A stretch of DNA of 64,000 bases from Typha latifolia (GCA_019914945.1 CM034100.1:9993096-10057095); one strand, 5' to 3'; positions 42,323 through 55,314 are shown, counted from the first letter of the stretch. Numbers and translations: made by a program. The notes: generated by a model not told the origin, from the letters alone.

Positions 42323-43412
42323 TCAAGACACCCTCATTAGCAGCCTCTGGAGTTGGTGGAAGTGCTTCAACAATTTCTGCTGTAATCCATCATTTGTGGG
42401 CACCCGAATGCATTCGCAGTCCAGCAGCAAACCGCCTCGAGTCTCCAACTCTAGATGGTGCTTTGGATCATCCATCACCTCCTGTAACAATCTCAAAACA
42501 TCTGGGTTAGATGTATATGCAAACCTCAACTCATCAACAAAAGGAAAAGTAGGAGAAGAATAGGTTGCAAGCTCAGTGGTATCGTGTTGGCGTGATAGTA
42601 CATCCGCCGCTCTATTTTCCGTTCCTTTCTTGTATTGAATTTCATAGTCATACCCCAACAATTTTGTGACCCATCTTTGTTGTGCCAGAGTGTGAATACG
42701 GTGTCCCAAAAAGTATGGAAGATTCTTTTGATCGATTTGGATAATGAATCGCATACCGACCAAATAAGGCCTCCACTTTGTCATCGCATGCAGAATTGCC
42801 AACATCTCTCTCTCGTAAGTCGATAATTTCTGAGATTTTTATAATAAAGCCTTACTAAGAAAGGCTTTGGGACATCCTCTTTGCATTAGTACAGCTCCTA
42901 TGCCTACTTCTGACGCATCATATTCCACAATAAAATCTTTGGTGAAGTCCGGTAACGCTAGAACGAGAGCCGTCGTCATTGCTGGTTTCAATTTTTTTAA
43001 GGCTATAGTAGCTTCATCCGTCCATCTAAAAGAGTCATTTTCATCAAAGAAGTGAGAGGAGCACCAATCTTACCATACCCAGCGATGAAGCCGTGATAAT
43101 ATCCGGTCAGCTCCAAAAACTCACGCAATCCTGTGATGTAGTAGGGATCGGCCAAGAGGTCATGCATGCACCTTTTGAGAATCCGTCACTACACCTTCCG
43201 CGAAGATGATGTGGCCTAAATACTCCACTTGTGGTACTCCCCATAGGCACTTGGACTTCTTGATCTTCAGCTGGTTTTGCGTCAACACATTCAGTACATC
43301 CTCCAAATATTGCCAATGCTCCAATTCAGTGCTGCTATACACTAAAATGAATTCAAAGAATACCAAAACATACCTTCGCAATAGAGGCCGAAATATATCA
43401 TTCATGAGGTTT
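42323..43412 (-). pseudogene. B3 RNase H and reverse transcriptase end
   Basis: RNase H: ILHAMTKWRPYLVGMRFIIQ, YFLGHRIHTLAQQRW and ENRAADVLSRQHDTTEL. The RT palm reads VFFEFILVYSSTELEHWQYL where FFDD is expected, so both catalytic aspartates are lost. It stops abruptly at the filler at 43413. Confidence 0.83.
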
Positions 43413-43478
43413 TGAAAGTCAAAAAGCGTTCTCTGTCGATGCGAACCTGATGTAGGCATTTGAATACCGGTGTTCTAA
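43413..43478. other. Junction filler of LTR origin between two pol copies
   Basis: About 50 bases resembling the palindrome-array part of a B LTR (CGTTCTCTGTCGATGCGAAC, then CTGATGTAGGCATTTGAA) lie between an RT end and an integrase tail. It looks like inserted filler at a rearrangement joint. Confidence 0.6.
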
Positions 43479-44622
43479 TTTCTAGTTTCGCATCGGACGC
43501 AAAGTCACCTGTCGATATGGTTGCACCCTCACAAACACCCAACTGCTGATGTCGAACTCCTACTCCCAATGGCTGCGATCATAAACTTGCTTCATGCGGT
43601 TTTGAGCAAGTTTAAAATCGACATGCAACCTCCTCAATGTGGCGTATCTATCCATCAAAGTTAAGTCCAACTTCGTCCGATCTATAGATGCCACCTGATC
43701 CTAAGCATGTAATCTCGGTGCCGTGCACCCATACACCATCTCGAACAGAGTCATGCCAATACTACTATGGTATGAGGTGTTCTAAGACCACTCCATCGAC
43801 GGTAAGAACTCCAACTATCGTCTCGGATCTCTCCAACAAAGCACCTCAATAACTACTCAATGCCTCAATTAACCACCTCGATTTGGCCGTTCGTCTATGG
43901 ATGGTAGGCCGAACTAAAGTCCAATCGAGTCTCCTATAATCTGAAAAACTCTATCCAAAAGTCACTCATAAATACACGATCACGATACGTGACAATCATG
44001 CGTGGCATGCCATGTAACCGAGCAATATCTCTCATAAAATTTTAGCCACTGACTTGGCTGAAAAAGGATGTGACAATGTTAAAAAGTGTGCATATTTGCT
44101 CAACCTGTCAACGACCACAAAAATAACTGAATAACCATGTACTAGCAGAAGACCCTTTATAAAATCTATATAAATGTCTTCCCAAACACGATCAGGCATA
44201 GCTAAAGGCTGTAGTAATCCAGTCGATTTTAATGTGGTTGCCTTAGCCCTTTGACAGACTTCGCAAGCACGGATAAAAATCCTCACATCCCCTCTCAATT
44301 TTGGCCACGTGCAACTCTATGATATCCTCCTATAAGTCCTCAAGACACCCTCATGACCAGCCTCTGGAGTTTGGTGGGAGTGCTCCAACAATTTCTGCCG
44401 CAATCCATCATTTACGGGCACCCGAATGCATTCGCAGTCCAGCAGCAAACTGCCTCGAGTCTCTAACTCTTGATGGCGCTTCGGATCATCCAACACCTCT
44501 TGTAACAATCTCAAAACATCTGGGTTAGATATACATGCATACCTTAGCTCATCAAAAAAAAGAAAAAGTAGGAGAAAAATAGGCTGCACGCTCAGCGGTA
44601 TTGTGTTGGCATGAAAGTGCAT
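43479..44622 (-). pseudogene. Second B pol copy (B4): integrase
   Basis: Integrase again, about as in B3: a tail from 43479, the core start (DRVWEDIYIDFIKGLLLVHG, VVDRLSKYAHFLTLSHPF) at 44032-44298, then the linker PDVLRLLQEVLDDPKRHQEL. It keeps the first catalytic D (YIDF) that B3 lost. Stops are many. Confidence 0.82.
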
Positions 44623-45074
44623 CTGCCTACTTTCAACGCATTAGTATAGCTCCTATGCCTACTTTCGACACATCACATTCCACAATAAAATCTTTGGCGA
44701 AGTTCGGTAGCGCTAGAACGGGAGCCGTCGTCATTGATATTTTCAGTTTTTCAAAGGCTATAGTGGCTTCATCCGTCCATCTAAAAGAGTCCTTTTCAAC
44801 AAAGAAGTGAGAGAAGCAGCGATCTTGCCATACCCGGCGATGAAGCGGCGATAATATCCGATCAGCCCCAAAAACTCACGCAATCCTGTGGTGGCAGTAG
44901 AGATCGGCTAAGCGGTCATGCATGCTAACTTTTGAGGATCTGCCGCTATACCTTCCGCGGAGATGATGTGGCCTAAATACTCCACTTGTGGTACTCCCCA
45001 TAGGCACTTGGACTTCTTGATCTTAAGCTAATTTTGCTTCAACATCTTCAGCACATCCTCCAAATATTCGGGTA
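44623..45074 (-). pseudogene. B4 RNase H/RT, internally deleted
   Basis: Only the start of RNase H (TSMEEVGIGAILMR-like, read in pieces) and the RT end (matching [13 protein letters not shown]) remain. Comparison with B3 shows two deletions, one at about 44625 within RNase H and one at about 45075 removing most of RT. Confidence 0.7.
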
Positions 45075-45560
45075 TGAGAATCGGTGGAGATCGAACGCCA
45101 TCAAGTCACACATCTTTGTTTTCTTGCTTAAATTTCATCCACATGCTCCGGAAATCAAAAATGATGGGACCCAAGCTTTGTAACCATTGTGTGCCTAGGA
45201 CAATGTCCGCTCCTCGCAGCACCAACGAATACAAGTCTACAATGATATCGTGTCCTTGCACCTATATACTAACCCGGTGACACAAACACTTTGCCTTAAG
45301 CTTCGTGCCGTCTCCAATAGCAACGTCAAACCCCGTGGTCGGTTCAGCATCGAAGCCCAATCTCCTCACTAACCTCTCATCTAGAAAGTTGTGTGTACTT
45401 CCAGAATCGATGAGAATATGCACACAATGCTTTCTAACGAGTTCGTCTACCCGTAACGTCCTCGACGCGGAAGTACCCAAAATGCATGCATCGATATTTC
45501 AGCTTGGATATCTTCCTCCACGCCCTCCTTCATAGCCTCCTCATGGACCTCCTTTGAACA
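45075..45560 (-). pseudogene. B4 aspartic protease
   Basis: Reads HCVHILIDSGSTHNFLDERL with an intact D-S-G site, unlike the B1 copy. Frames break at about 45262 and 45480. Confidence 0.82.
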
Positions 45561-46268
45561 CTCTCCATCACCAACAACCTCATCATCCTCCTCGAGGCCG
45601 TCAATGAGCATCGCACTCCCGATCAGTTTGGAACACCGATGATCAGGGGTGAAACGTTCATCGCATCTAAAGCAAAGGCACTTCGCTCTTCGCTCCTCCA
45701 CCAGGGCAGGTGTGTGAGTTCGAATGGGGGTCTTGTGCCTCCTCTAACATCGAAAGAAGGTCTCAAAGGTGGTCGTGGTCTAGTACTCGCAGCCGTTGTC
45801 TTTGAACCCGCAGAATTTCCAACTAGCATTCTAGGCGCAAACCGTCCATCACGGTTGCCCTAACTTGTTTTTGGTGCCATCTTGAGAACCTTATGATTTT
45901 GTTCCATCCTCACGGCCTTCTCAAAGGCCTCCTCAAGAGTGGTAGGACAAAGAGCATAAACATCCGCCTGTATCTCCTCCCACAGCCCTGAAATGAATGT
46001 GCTCATCAATGTCAGTTCAGGCCAAAGTGACTCACAACGATTACCAACTCTTTCAAATTCAGCTTGGTACTCCAAAACGGTCGTCCTCTGAACCATCTTG
46101 CTTAATGTGGTAGCAAAATCTTTATATGTTGCTGTTCCAAATCTACGTGTAATCCTCCAACAAAAGTCAGCCCAACTGGTAAATCCTCCACCACGAATAA
46201 CTGATCGATACCATTACAATGACGTTCCTTGGAGATGAAAGCTTGCCATCTGGACCTTTATATCTTCC
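45561..46268 (-). pseudogene. B4 gag, C-terminal part
   Basis: Knuckle CLCFRCDERFTPDHRC at about 45660, then upstream gag AEFERVGNRCESLWPELTLM and CPTTLEEAFEKAVRMEQNHK. Cut at the T1 LTR start. Confidence 0.83.
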
Positions 46269-48836
46269 TATAACGCCCCCGCCCGGCACGGGCACGTGCA
46301 CGCCCACACGGCACGCACGGCGCATGCGACAAGACGGGCGGGGCCCCTCACGCACAGATACACTCCTATGCACATACAATCATAGCATAATTAAATAAAA
46401 CTTGCTAACCTATCCATATATGATAATCCATCACCAAATAAGTCATACTCTTAACCAAATAAACCTGTTAACATATGAATATCGAAGTTCATAATAATAA
46501 ACACTAGACCGCTACAAAATATGGCAGGATCCACACAGGCCACAACAAACCATCAAGATACAACTAAACAGCTGATACACGAGTGCTATAAAATCTGACA
46601 TATACTGTACAAATCATCATCTGATATAATAAGGTACAAATATAACAAACAACGATACAACTCAATGTCTGGTTAAACTATCTTCTATACCGTCTAGCAT
46701 CAATAGCTCACCTCATCATCACTCTAAAATATCTTCTCAAGATATATCAGGTCGCTATCACGTACCACAAATCTGAGGGGTTAGAAAAGAAATAAAGAGA
46801 GTCATGAGCAAAAGGCTCAGTGAATAGACCTTACCCCGAATCAGTGATGTCAAACAGAGAGTAAATCAAGTACTGGATAATATGAATCAGAAAGAGTATC
46901 ATGTAATGAATGAGTATATGAATGTATCCTCAATAATACATAAATGAAAAGTAGATAATATGTCATACTGATAAAAGTATACAATCCTCGACAATGAATA
47001 AACAAATCTCCATGTCATATGATCATCATAACTCTCTATCAAATATGATACGATGCATGCCGACCATGACCATGCTATGATATCAAATGCAACCATATAT
47101 GATATATATTGACCACTCGATAATCAGGTAATCAGATGATAATGAAATTATATGCATTTCTCAACATCTCAATCATCAATGCCATCTCTATATGTCATCA
47201 TCATACTAGACTACGTGCACTGATCAACACCGTGCCGGTCTCAACATCATGCCCGAAGGCTCCGAGCATACTCTGCCATCGGCAAGGAATATCTCAAATA
47301 TAACCATACCCTGCCATCCGTTAAGGGTATCAACCTCCATCTAGTCCGGGCACCCCATATAGTTGATAGAAACCTCGTGAGGATAACTCACCACATATGC
47401 CCTAGCGAACGACATGTGTCCGATTGTCTGTGCGCACAGACTCAACTGACCTCGGACATGGGCCACGAGATATCGCATATCAGCGACCATAATCATCACT
47501 CCAAGCACCCCTAACCCTGGCGCCTACTCGGGTATCCTCATGCTTTCTATCAGCTATCCTATTAATTACATTTCATGCTTTCCTTCTAAATGTCAGATCA
47601 CATGCATATATCCAGTACGATAACGAGTCAATGTATACCAAGAATTTAGGTGGAATAGGAATCAAGAGGAAATGATGCAATGTAGTCTCTAAATATATCG
47701 TCAATACATGCATACTCATGCTAATCTATTACATACATACTCATGCTACAAATCAACTCGGTAAACAATCATAACAGTAGAATCATCTCTGATCATCTTT
47801 ATATATATCACCAATGTACTCATATTCCAAATCAGCATAATCGAATGCATGATAAAATATGCTCGACTATAATCATCTCTAGATAAAATTATATAATCAT
47901 ATTAGAGGCCAAAACATGCATATACACAAATATATAATATAACCTAATTTGAGAAAGACGTCTAAGGGATAAGACTACTCACAGTCTAATCAGAAGACAC
48001 AAACCACGCATCTCTCACGCCCGTCAGTTAACCGAGTGACACTCATCGCTAGCAAAGTCCACGGGGTCTCAAATAAGGGGTTTGGGATCTGATAATATTT
48101 AAGTAACATAAAGTTAGTTGTTTATCCCAATATAATCCGTTTGAGTAAAATATGATGATTTATTAGATTTTAGAATTTCTACTTATTTTTATAATTGGCT
48201 AGATTTTTAATTATAAATAAAATATAAATATAGATAAAAACCTAATTATAATTAAATTATATCTTGATTAATTAGGGACTATGTAGTCATTATCTTATTT
48301 GTTACAAAATAATAATGTATAATAAATTATTAGAATTATTTAAAATGTATCTCATAAAAATATTGGTATATAAATTTGATAATTATAATTTACAAATATA
48401 TATATTAATCTAATAGAGATATAAATAAATAAATATGAGTATTACTTATATTTATACCTAATTAATCATTGATTATACAAATTACAATTAATACTAAACA
48501 TATTGAAGAATATATTATTATTAAAATAATTAATGTCTAAATAATCTATTTGTATTAATTAAGAAGGAAAAACCTAAATAAATAACATCAAATAAATAAA
48601 TAAATAAAACACTGCTATAGTGCTGGGCTGAGCCCAGCACTGTGCAAAAAAAGAAGAAGTGGAAGCTGAGGAGGGAAGACAAAAAGAAAGAAAGAAAGGA
48701 AGAAGAAGAAGAAGAAGAAGAAAAAGGGAGGAGGGGAGGAAGGTGCGGACCCGACCTACGGGGAGGGGGCAGGCGGCGGTGGTGGTGCCCGCGGCCGTCG
48801 GCCTCTCGCTCCGGCGGCCCGAGCCCAAAGAAGGAA

Positions 48837-48895
<59 letters not shown>

Positions 48896-49294
48896 TGATA
48901 GAGAGAGAGGATGAGGAGGAGGAAGGAGGAGGAGGCTCACTGCGGCAAGCACGACAATAGCGGCGGCGGTTCGGCAATGGGGGAGAGAGAGAGAGAGAGA
49001 GAGTCCGAGGGAAGAAGAAAAGAGAGAGAGACCGAACGAGAGAGAGAGAGAGAGAGAGAGAGAATTAAAGAGAGAGAGAAGGCGGTGGGTGGGGGCTTGG
49101 CGGTGGCTGCAGCGGCGTTGGGGCCCGCCGTAGTCAGCTGGCCACAGTCGGTTGGCTGCGGCGACGCAAGGAGGGGGGTGCGTGGCTCCTCCCCCACGCT
49201 GCCCCCAATGCATGGGCACGAGGCCGGCCACACTATGGCCGGCCACGTCGTGCCCATGTAAAGAATTTTTTTTTTATGGGATTGGGTTGTTACA
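46269..49294 (-). repeat. T-type LTR, copy T1
   Basis: TATAACGCCCCCGCCC to TTGGGTTGTTACA, about 3.0 kb. Shares blocks with the split T LTR at 18.7-37.1 kb. Contains the GTGCTGGGC hairpin (48617-48640), (GA)n tracts (48840-48893, 48978-49070) and a long inverted repeat (CATGGGCACGAGGCCGGCC / GGCCGGCCACGTCGTGCCC, 49208-49259). The open frames through it are low-complexity artefacts. Confidence 0.83.
48838..48893. repeat. (GA)n microsatellite in T1
   Basis: Almost pure GA dinucleotide run. A second run lies at about 48978-49070. These give rise to long spurious Arg/Glu and Ser/Leu frames. Confidence 0.95.
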
Positions 49295-51969
49295 CCTAAA
49301 CACATGCATGGCATGAGTCCACACGGCACGTGCGTAGCACCTAACCATTTGGTTAGTTACTGACAATCAAATAAACTTGTAGCAACATCATGATTTCATC
49401 CACAACATCTAAACTAAGAATAACTCAAGTCTAACTGTCAATAGCATACAGATAACCCTACTTGGGCCCCACACAGGCCACAACACATCATCAAGAGCTT
49501 TATACCACAACATATATACAACGGTGTATATACATAATTATACAAGTATAAAGTCACCTGCTATAATATAAGACAAGGATAAAGACACACTTTGGAGGAT
49601 GTCTACTAATATATCAGATAAGATAACTCATCTAGCGCATAACACTAACCACACACTGCTCTTCACCCACCGGCAAGATATCTAAGGGAGCATCCTACTC
49701 CTCTCGTTCACCTGGTTTTCGAAAAGGAGAAAACAAAGAGAGTCATGAGCTAAAGGCTCAGTGAATAGATCTTACCCCGAATCAGTGATGCCAAATAAAG
49801 AGTAAATCATGTACTAAATAATATGAATTAGAAAGCAGCATGATGCCTTGTATGAGCATGTATATATATATGTATCATCAATGACATATATATATATGAA
49901 CGAAGTCAATTCTCATGAATGAGCACATTATATCCTCAACCAAAAGTATATCACATGATAAAATTACCATATAACATCCCTGAATATAACAACATATTGT
50001 GTATAACAATTATGATCCAATGATACTAATCACATCAATTATGATGCATGATGCATGTCAATCACTAGATAATTATATATGTCAAAGGGAGATCTAATCT
50101 ACATATCTCTCACTATCACAATCATCCGTCTCAACTATGAATATCATCCACCATGCTTGGGCTACGGACCCGGCCCAAACTCGATATACATCATATCACA
50201 AGCTCAGAGCATACACTATCATACGCTAAGAGTATCTCTGTAGATAAATCATACTCTGCCATACGCTAAGGGTATCTCAGAAGAAAGTAATCATACCCTG
50301 CCATACGCTAAGGGTATATCAATGATAGTTGTACTCTGTCATACGGTAAGAGTATAACCATCAGTCATTACCATACTTTGCCATACGCTAAGAGTATGTC
50401 CAGTATCAGTCCGGACCAGATACCGTTCCAGCCATTACATCATATCACATCACATCACATACACATGTAATTTTATGATTTCCTATACATGATAGATCAT
50501 ATACATATATCCAGTACTGTAATAGATCATGCAACTTAGGAATTTAGGTGGTAAAGAAGCCAAAAGGAAAATGATATAATGCAGACTCCAACCATGTATC
50601 TAACACATGCATACTCCTATTAGTCCATCACATGTACACTCATGAGAGAGATCATTCCGACATAAAACTATAATAGTATAATCATCTCACTTCATCTCTA
50701 TTTATCATCATCATACTCATATCCAAGATCAGCCTAATTAGAATGCATGATAAAATATGTTTGATTGAAATCATCTCTATATAAAGTCATATAATCATGT
50801 TGGAGACCAAAATATGCATGTACATAATATTTAATATATCCTAATTTAAGAAAGGCGTCTAGGGGATAAGACTACTCACCACCACTGCAAATACCAAACA
50901 ACCACTCGTTCACGTTGCTACGACAATGATCAAGCCTCGATAGCTAAGTCTACGGGGTCTTAAATACAGGGGTCAGAATCTGAAATTATTTAAGTAGTAT
51001 GATGTTAGCCGTTTATCTGATTAAAATACGTTCATGTAATATATGATCATTTAGAAGGTTTTAGAATTTCAACTTATCTTTATAACTAGCTAGATTTTTA
51101 ATTACAGATAAAAATAAAAATATAAATATAAATGAAAACCTAACTGTAAGCATATCTTGATTAATTAGAAATTACTTTATATTATAATAAATAAATACAT
51201 AAGCCTAGTATTTTATCTGTTACAAAAATAACAATATATAATAAATTAATAGAATTGCTTAAAATGTATATCATAAGAATATTAGAATATAAATCTAATA
51301 ATTATAATTTACAAATCTATCTATTAATCTAATATACGTATAAGTAAATAAATAAATAAATAAATATCGGTATTACCTATATTTATGTGTAATAGTTTAT
51401 AACCTAATTAATCAGTAATTAATTATAATTAACAATAATCATAATGATGAATATGTATTATTATTAAAATAAATAATGTCTAAATCTATTTGTATTAATT
51501 AAGACAGAAATACCAAAATAAAATAATAAATAATAAAAATTAACAAAAAAAATGAGGGATCACTAGTACTAGTGTTGGGCTTGGCCCAGCACTGGTCTGC
51601 TACAGTGCTGGGCCGAGCCCAACACTGTTGTAGAAAATAATAAGAGAAGAAGCAACTGAGGAAGAAGAAGAAGAAAGGAAGAAGGAAGAAGAAGAGAAGA
51701 GAAGAAGGTAAGGAAGAGGAGGGAGGTGCGGACCCGGGCCGGCGGGGAGGGCACCGGCTGCTGCTGGCCGGCTAGCGGCCGACCTCTTGCCGGCGGCTCG
51801 GCTCCGACGAGCCAAACCTCGGGCAAGAAAGAGAGAGAGAGAGAGAGAGAGAGTTAGAGAGAGAAAGAGAGAGAGAAGGAAAGAGAGGGGCAGTTGAGAG
51901 GTCTCACCGGCGGTGGCGGCGACTCCAGGGAAGGTGTCAGTATAGAGAGAGAGTAGAGTGAGAGGGTGG

Positions 51970-52027
<58 letters not shown>

Positions 52028-52228
52028 GAGAAGCCAGTGGAGGAGGAGTAGTGGCGGCGTCGAAGCCCAACGTGGCCAGCTGGTCGCAGCCAATCGATTG
52101 TGGCAACAGCCGCAGGTGTGTGGCGCCCTAGCATGAGCAGCTTGCATGGGCACGAGGCCAGCCATAGTGTGGCCGGTCGCGTCGTGCCCATAATTAAAAT
52201 TTTTTTTAACCCTTCTTGGATCATTACA
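49288..52228 (-). repeat. T-type LTR, copy T2
   Basis: Starts TGTTACACCTAAACACATGC, overlapping the last 7 bases of T1, and ends GGATCATTACA. Same order of blocks as T1 but divergent. Contains a five-unit 40-bp array (50211-50400), paired GTGCTGGGC/GTGTTGGGC hairpins (51575-51630), (GA)n tracts (51828-51890, 51970-52035) and an inverted repeat at 52144-52192. No target duplication is found around T1+T2. Confidence 0.8.
50211..50400. repeat. Five-unit ~40-bp tandem array in T2
   Basis: Units start near 50211, 50251, 50293, 50332 and 50373 and share ATACTCTGCCATACGCTAAG then AGTAT, each able to form a short stem (ATACTC/GAGTAT). T1 (about 47265-47330) and the nested T LTR (about 29700-29790) have two units. 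Confidence 0.85.
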
Positions 52229-52838
52229 TGAATGATATATTTCAGCCTCTCTTGCGAAGGTATGTCTCGGTATTTTTTGACAATATTTTGGCGTATAGCA
52301 GGACTGAATTAGAGCATTGGCGGCATTTGGAGGAGTGAAGCAAAACCAATTGAAGATCAAGAAGTTTAAGTGCCTATGGGGAGTACCAAAAGTGCAGTAT
52401 TTAGGCCACATCATTTCAATGGATGGTGTAGTGGCAGATCCTCAAAAGGTTGCATGCATGTACCGCTTGGCCTATTTGTACTACTACCACTAGATTGAAG
52501 CAAATTTATGATCGTAGCCATAGGGAGCAGGAGTTTGACATCGGCAGTTGGGTGTTTGTGATGGTGCAACCGTATCAACAGGTGACCTTGTGTTTGATGC
52601 GTAACCAAAAGTTAGCACATTGCTACTTTGGTCTGTTTCGGGTGTTATAGCGTATCGGTCCGGTTGCATATCATTTGGAGCTACCGGAGGGGTCGAGAGT
52701 GCATCTTGTCTTCCATGTTTTATTGCTAAGGGAGCGCATTGGAGATCAGTTGGATTAGTTCTATCGGAGCCATTGGAGGAGACAAAGATTGTAGAGCTAG
52801 TTCGTGTACTTGCTAGGTGCTGACGATGTGATACACTT
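52229..52838 (+). pseudogene. Family B RT and integrase remnants, plus strand
   Basis: [20 protein letters not shown] (RT palm, with N for the second D) to about 52440, then after a large deletion an integrase tail: LKQIYDRSHREQEFDIGSWV, GPVAYHLELPEGSRVHLVF-like and a stop after VLARC near 52823. TGATACACTT at 52829, the first ten bases of a plus-strand B LTR, follows. It could be the far side of B2 (17.5 kb). Confidence 0.75.
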
Positions 52839-53563
52839 CGATAGGATCTTTTATTTGCAAGAAGTAATCTGCACAATCGAGAAAAAATATTCATCAAATA
52901 TTTTTTCGTAGTCAGAAAATTAAGAAACTAAGTAGAATTGAACCGTAACTCCGTGATCTACGATTTTAGTATTCTATGCCTTCATAGATTCAAAATGCAA
53001 CTGGGACGAAAACTCGATATAGTGAGGATGATAGTGGTAGTGATGGATAGAGTGAATTTTAGGGTTATGGATGATAATGAAGATGAGGATGGATTGCCTA
53101 TGTAGCTTAAGGGATAAAAATGAAGGGGAAGAAGTAGTCGAGATCCCAAGAAAGAGGAAAAACTCGACAGACGAGGGAGATTAGAAGTTAGGAGAGACCT
53201 TGCCAACGGTAGAGCTGGTAGGTTGGTGAAGAGGGAGGAGGGAGATTAGGGTAGAAAGAAGATAGAGAGGCAAGAAACCAATATTCCAATAGCATTATGA
53301 TTTTGGTTGCTATCCACACCTTTATAGAGGTTAGCCAACAAGCCAAAATAATAATTATTAATCCTAATTCTAGTGGACTCCCGCCAATCGCATTCGAACG
53401 CGCCTAATTGTGTTCGAACGCACAAAAGGCATTTTTTATTTTTGCGAACCTAATGTAAACATTCAAACACGACCCTTCTACGTTCCAATGCGACCTATAG
53501 AAAATTTATTTTAATAAAAATAAATAACTAATACAATAAGAAAAGACTCTAACAAGGTGTATC
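52839..53563 (-). repeat. Family B LTR, minus orientation, left end rearranged
   Basis: Typical B LTR from ATAGGATCTTTTATTTGCAA to AGGTGTATCA. A weakened palindrome array is at 53388-53500. It joins head-to-head the start of a plus-strand LTR at 52829-52838. No target duplication is visible. Confidence 0.75.
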
Positions 53564-53763
53564 ACAACTCGGGAAAGATGATGTGCTTCATTTTGGGTCA
53601 TTATCTCCTAGTTCTTGGCCAATTACTCGTTCTAAGTCTAAGGCTTTCCAAACTATTCTTGAGCAACTTCTTATAGAGAAAATGGGCGGTATAGAAGACT
53701 CGGCAAAGAGCGAAAAGGAGATTAAGCATAAAGGGATCACTTTGCTCATTTGTGAGAGTAACT
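53564..53763 (+). pseudogene. Possible gypsy polyprotein fragment
   Basis: Short frame containing SSWPITRSKSKAFQTILEQL and a Glu/Lys-rich tail. The PITRSRAK-type motif is frequent near termini of plant gypsy polyproteins. I give it only as a possible remnant. Confidence 0.35.
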
Positions 53764-55200
53764 AACTTGGGTTATATTTGTGCATGATTCAGCCTATTTT
53801 AGGACCAGAATAATATGGATTAAGTTCCTATTTTTCGTTCATGTTTTAGTGTCTTTTTAGTTTCTTTGACTTAGTAAGTGTGCTGGCCATTTATTGTTGT
53901 TTAGCGGTTATTTATTATCTTTTGAGAAGTGTAATCTGTTTAGCCTTGAAAAGGCTTATTTTGGAAGTGGAATGGACATAAACCTTGGTTACGAAATTCT
54001 CATCTAAACCATGGTTTAGTGGTGAATCTATCAATTCTTATCACTCACCTTTTTCTCCTTCTTGAGTGTGGCGAATTACCTTAATATAATTTGTTTGTGG
54101 CGTTTCAAACTTATCAAACAAAGGCTGTTAGTCCTTCTTTTTTTATTTCTTTCTTTTGGAGCTTATGAAGGCCCATCAGTGACAAATTGATTCCTGTGAT
54201 CAAGGCCCAATAGATCGATGTGATGAGGTGAGGGCACACAATAAATTGATGCACGAGTTTGAGAGGCGGCTGATAATAATAAGAATAAAAGTATTAAGTA
54301 ATAAGTAGAGACCAAACAATGAAACAAATGTGTCAATTGCTTGTGTGTGCTTATATTTTGCATAATATGATGCTATGAGAAGCTTTATGTAAGATTACAT
54401 GGGTTTGAGTATAACTTTGGTATTTTCATATGCTTGTAAAATTTCTATTCATACATGTGAATTATAATTGAAATTTATGCCCTTGGCTATATAACTTATA
54501 TCCACTATTACAATGTTAATACTTTTATACTTTATATCACTTGTGAGATATTATATGCATTGATATTCCACTTGTTGAGTGTTAGACTCATGTTAGTTCC
54601 ATCATAATTTTCTATAAATTAGGTAGCTGTGTAATTAGGAGCTTTGTGGATAAATTAGGTAGGATTGGATGGCTGAAGGTAATCGTTATGACATATATGT
54701 CTTAATTTTTCTTGTCACGTTGTACTCATTGACTATTTAAGACCTGTGAGGTCGCTACTTTATATTTGTTATAATTTTGGTCATTATTGGCAAGGTATGT
54801 ATATTGGTTATTCTAGCTACAAGGGCACGTGGGCCTCTTTAGGAGTGAAGCACTTAGGAGTAGCACGTGAGGAGATGGACGTTTCAGTAGACACACTAAA
54901 ATCAAGCTTGAAATCACGATTCGTCTCAAAAATAAATTCACTTTTGAATAATTTTAAAGCTGAGTATTCTTAAACTAAGTCGAGTCGAGCCAGTCGAAGT
55001 CTAGTATTCTAATCAAGCTCGTCTCGAAATTACTTTATGAAACTCAAGACTTGTCAAACGTGGCTCGAATTTAATGAGTGCAGTTTGATTAAGAACAGAC
55101 TCGACCCAAGCTCAAGTCAAGATCTCCATTGGCTGGATTATTTTGATTGCCCTTTATATAGAGAAGGGCATTCTAGTCATGAAAAAAACTTCTACCCAAT
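53764..55200. other. Intergenic DNA upstream of RPL26
   Basis: AT-rich, no gene recognised. I see no LTR or clear repeat. Confidence 0.5.
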
Positions 55201-55314
55201 TCAAAACCCTAACTCCTCCACGTTATATAAAAGCCGCCGTGTCTCTTCTTCGACGTCTTGCCCTGCCGAAACCCTAACCCTAGAACGTCTCCATACCCTC
55301 CATTCCCACCAACC
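55201..55314 (+). promoter_or_regulatory. RPL26 core promoter and leader
   Basis: TATA box TATATAA at 55224-55230. Telo boxes AAACCCTAA at 55204-55212 and AAACCCTAACCC at 55269-55280, a hallmark of plant translation-machinery genes. The leader after about 55255 is pyrimidine-rich. A second TATATA at 55155 is less well placed. Confidence 0.75.

Noticed and set aside
48530..49261. Long frames of Ser/Leu or Arg/Glu repeats on both strands
   Set aside because: Produced by (GA)n microsatellites inside the T1 LTR. The same artefact occurs at 51569-52414 and 36414-37037.
46264..52233. T1 and T2 as the two LTRs of one intact insertion with target duplication
   Set aside because: Flanks CTTCC and TGAAT do not match, and family B sequence on the two sides is in opposite orientations.
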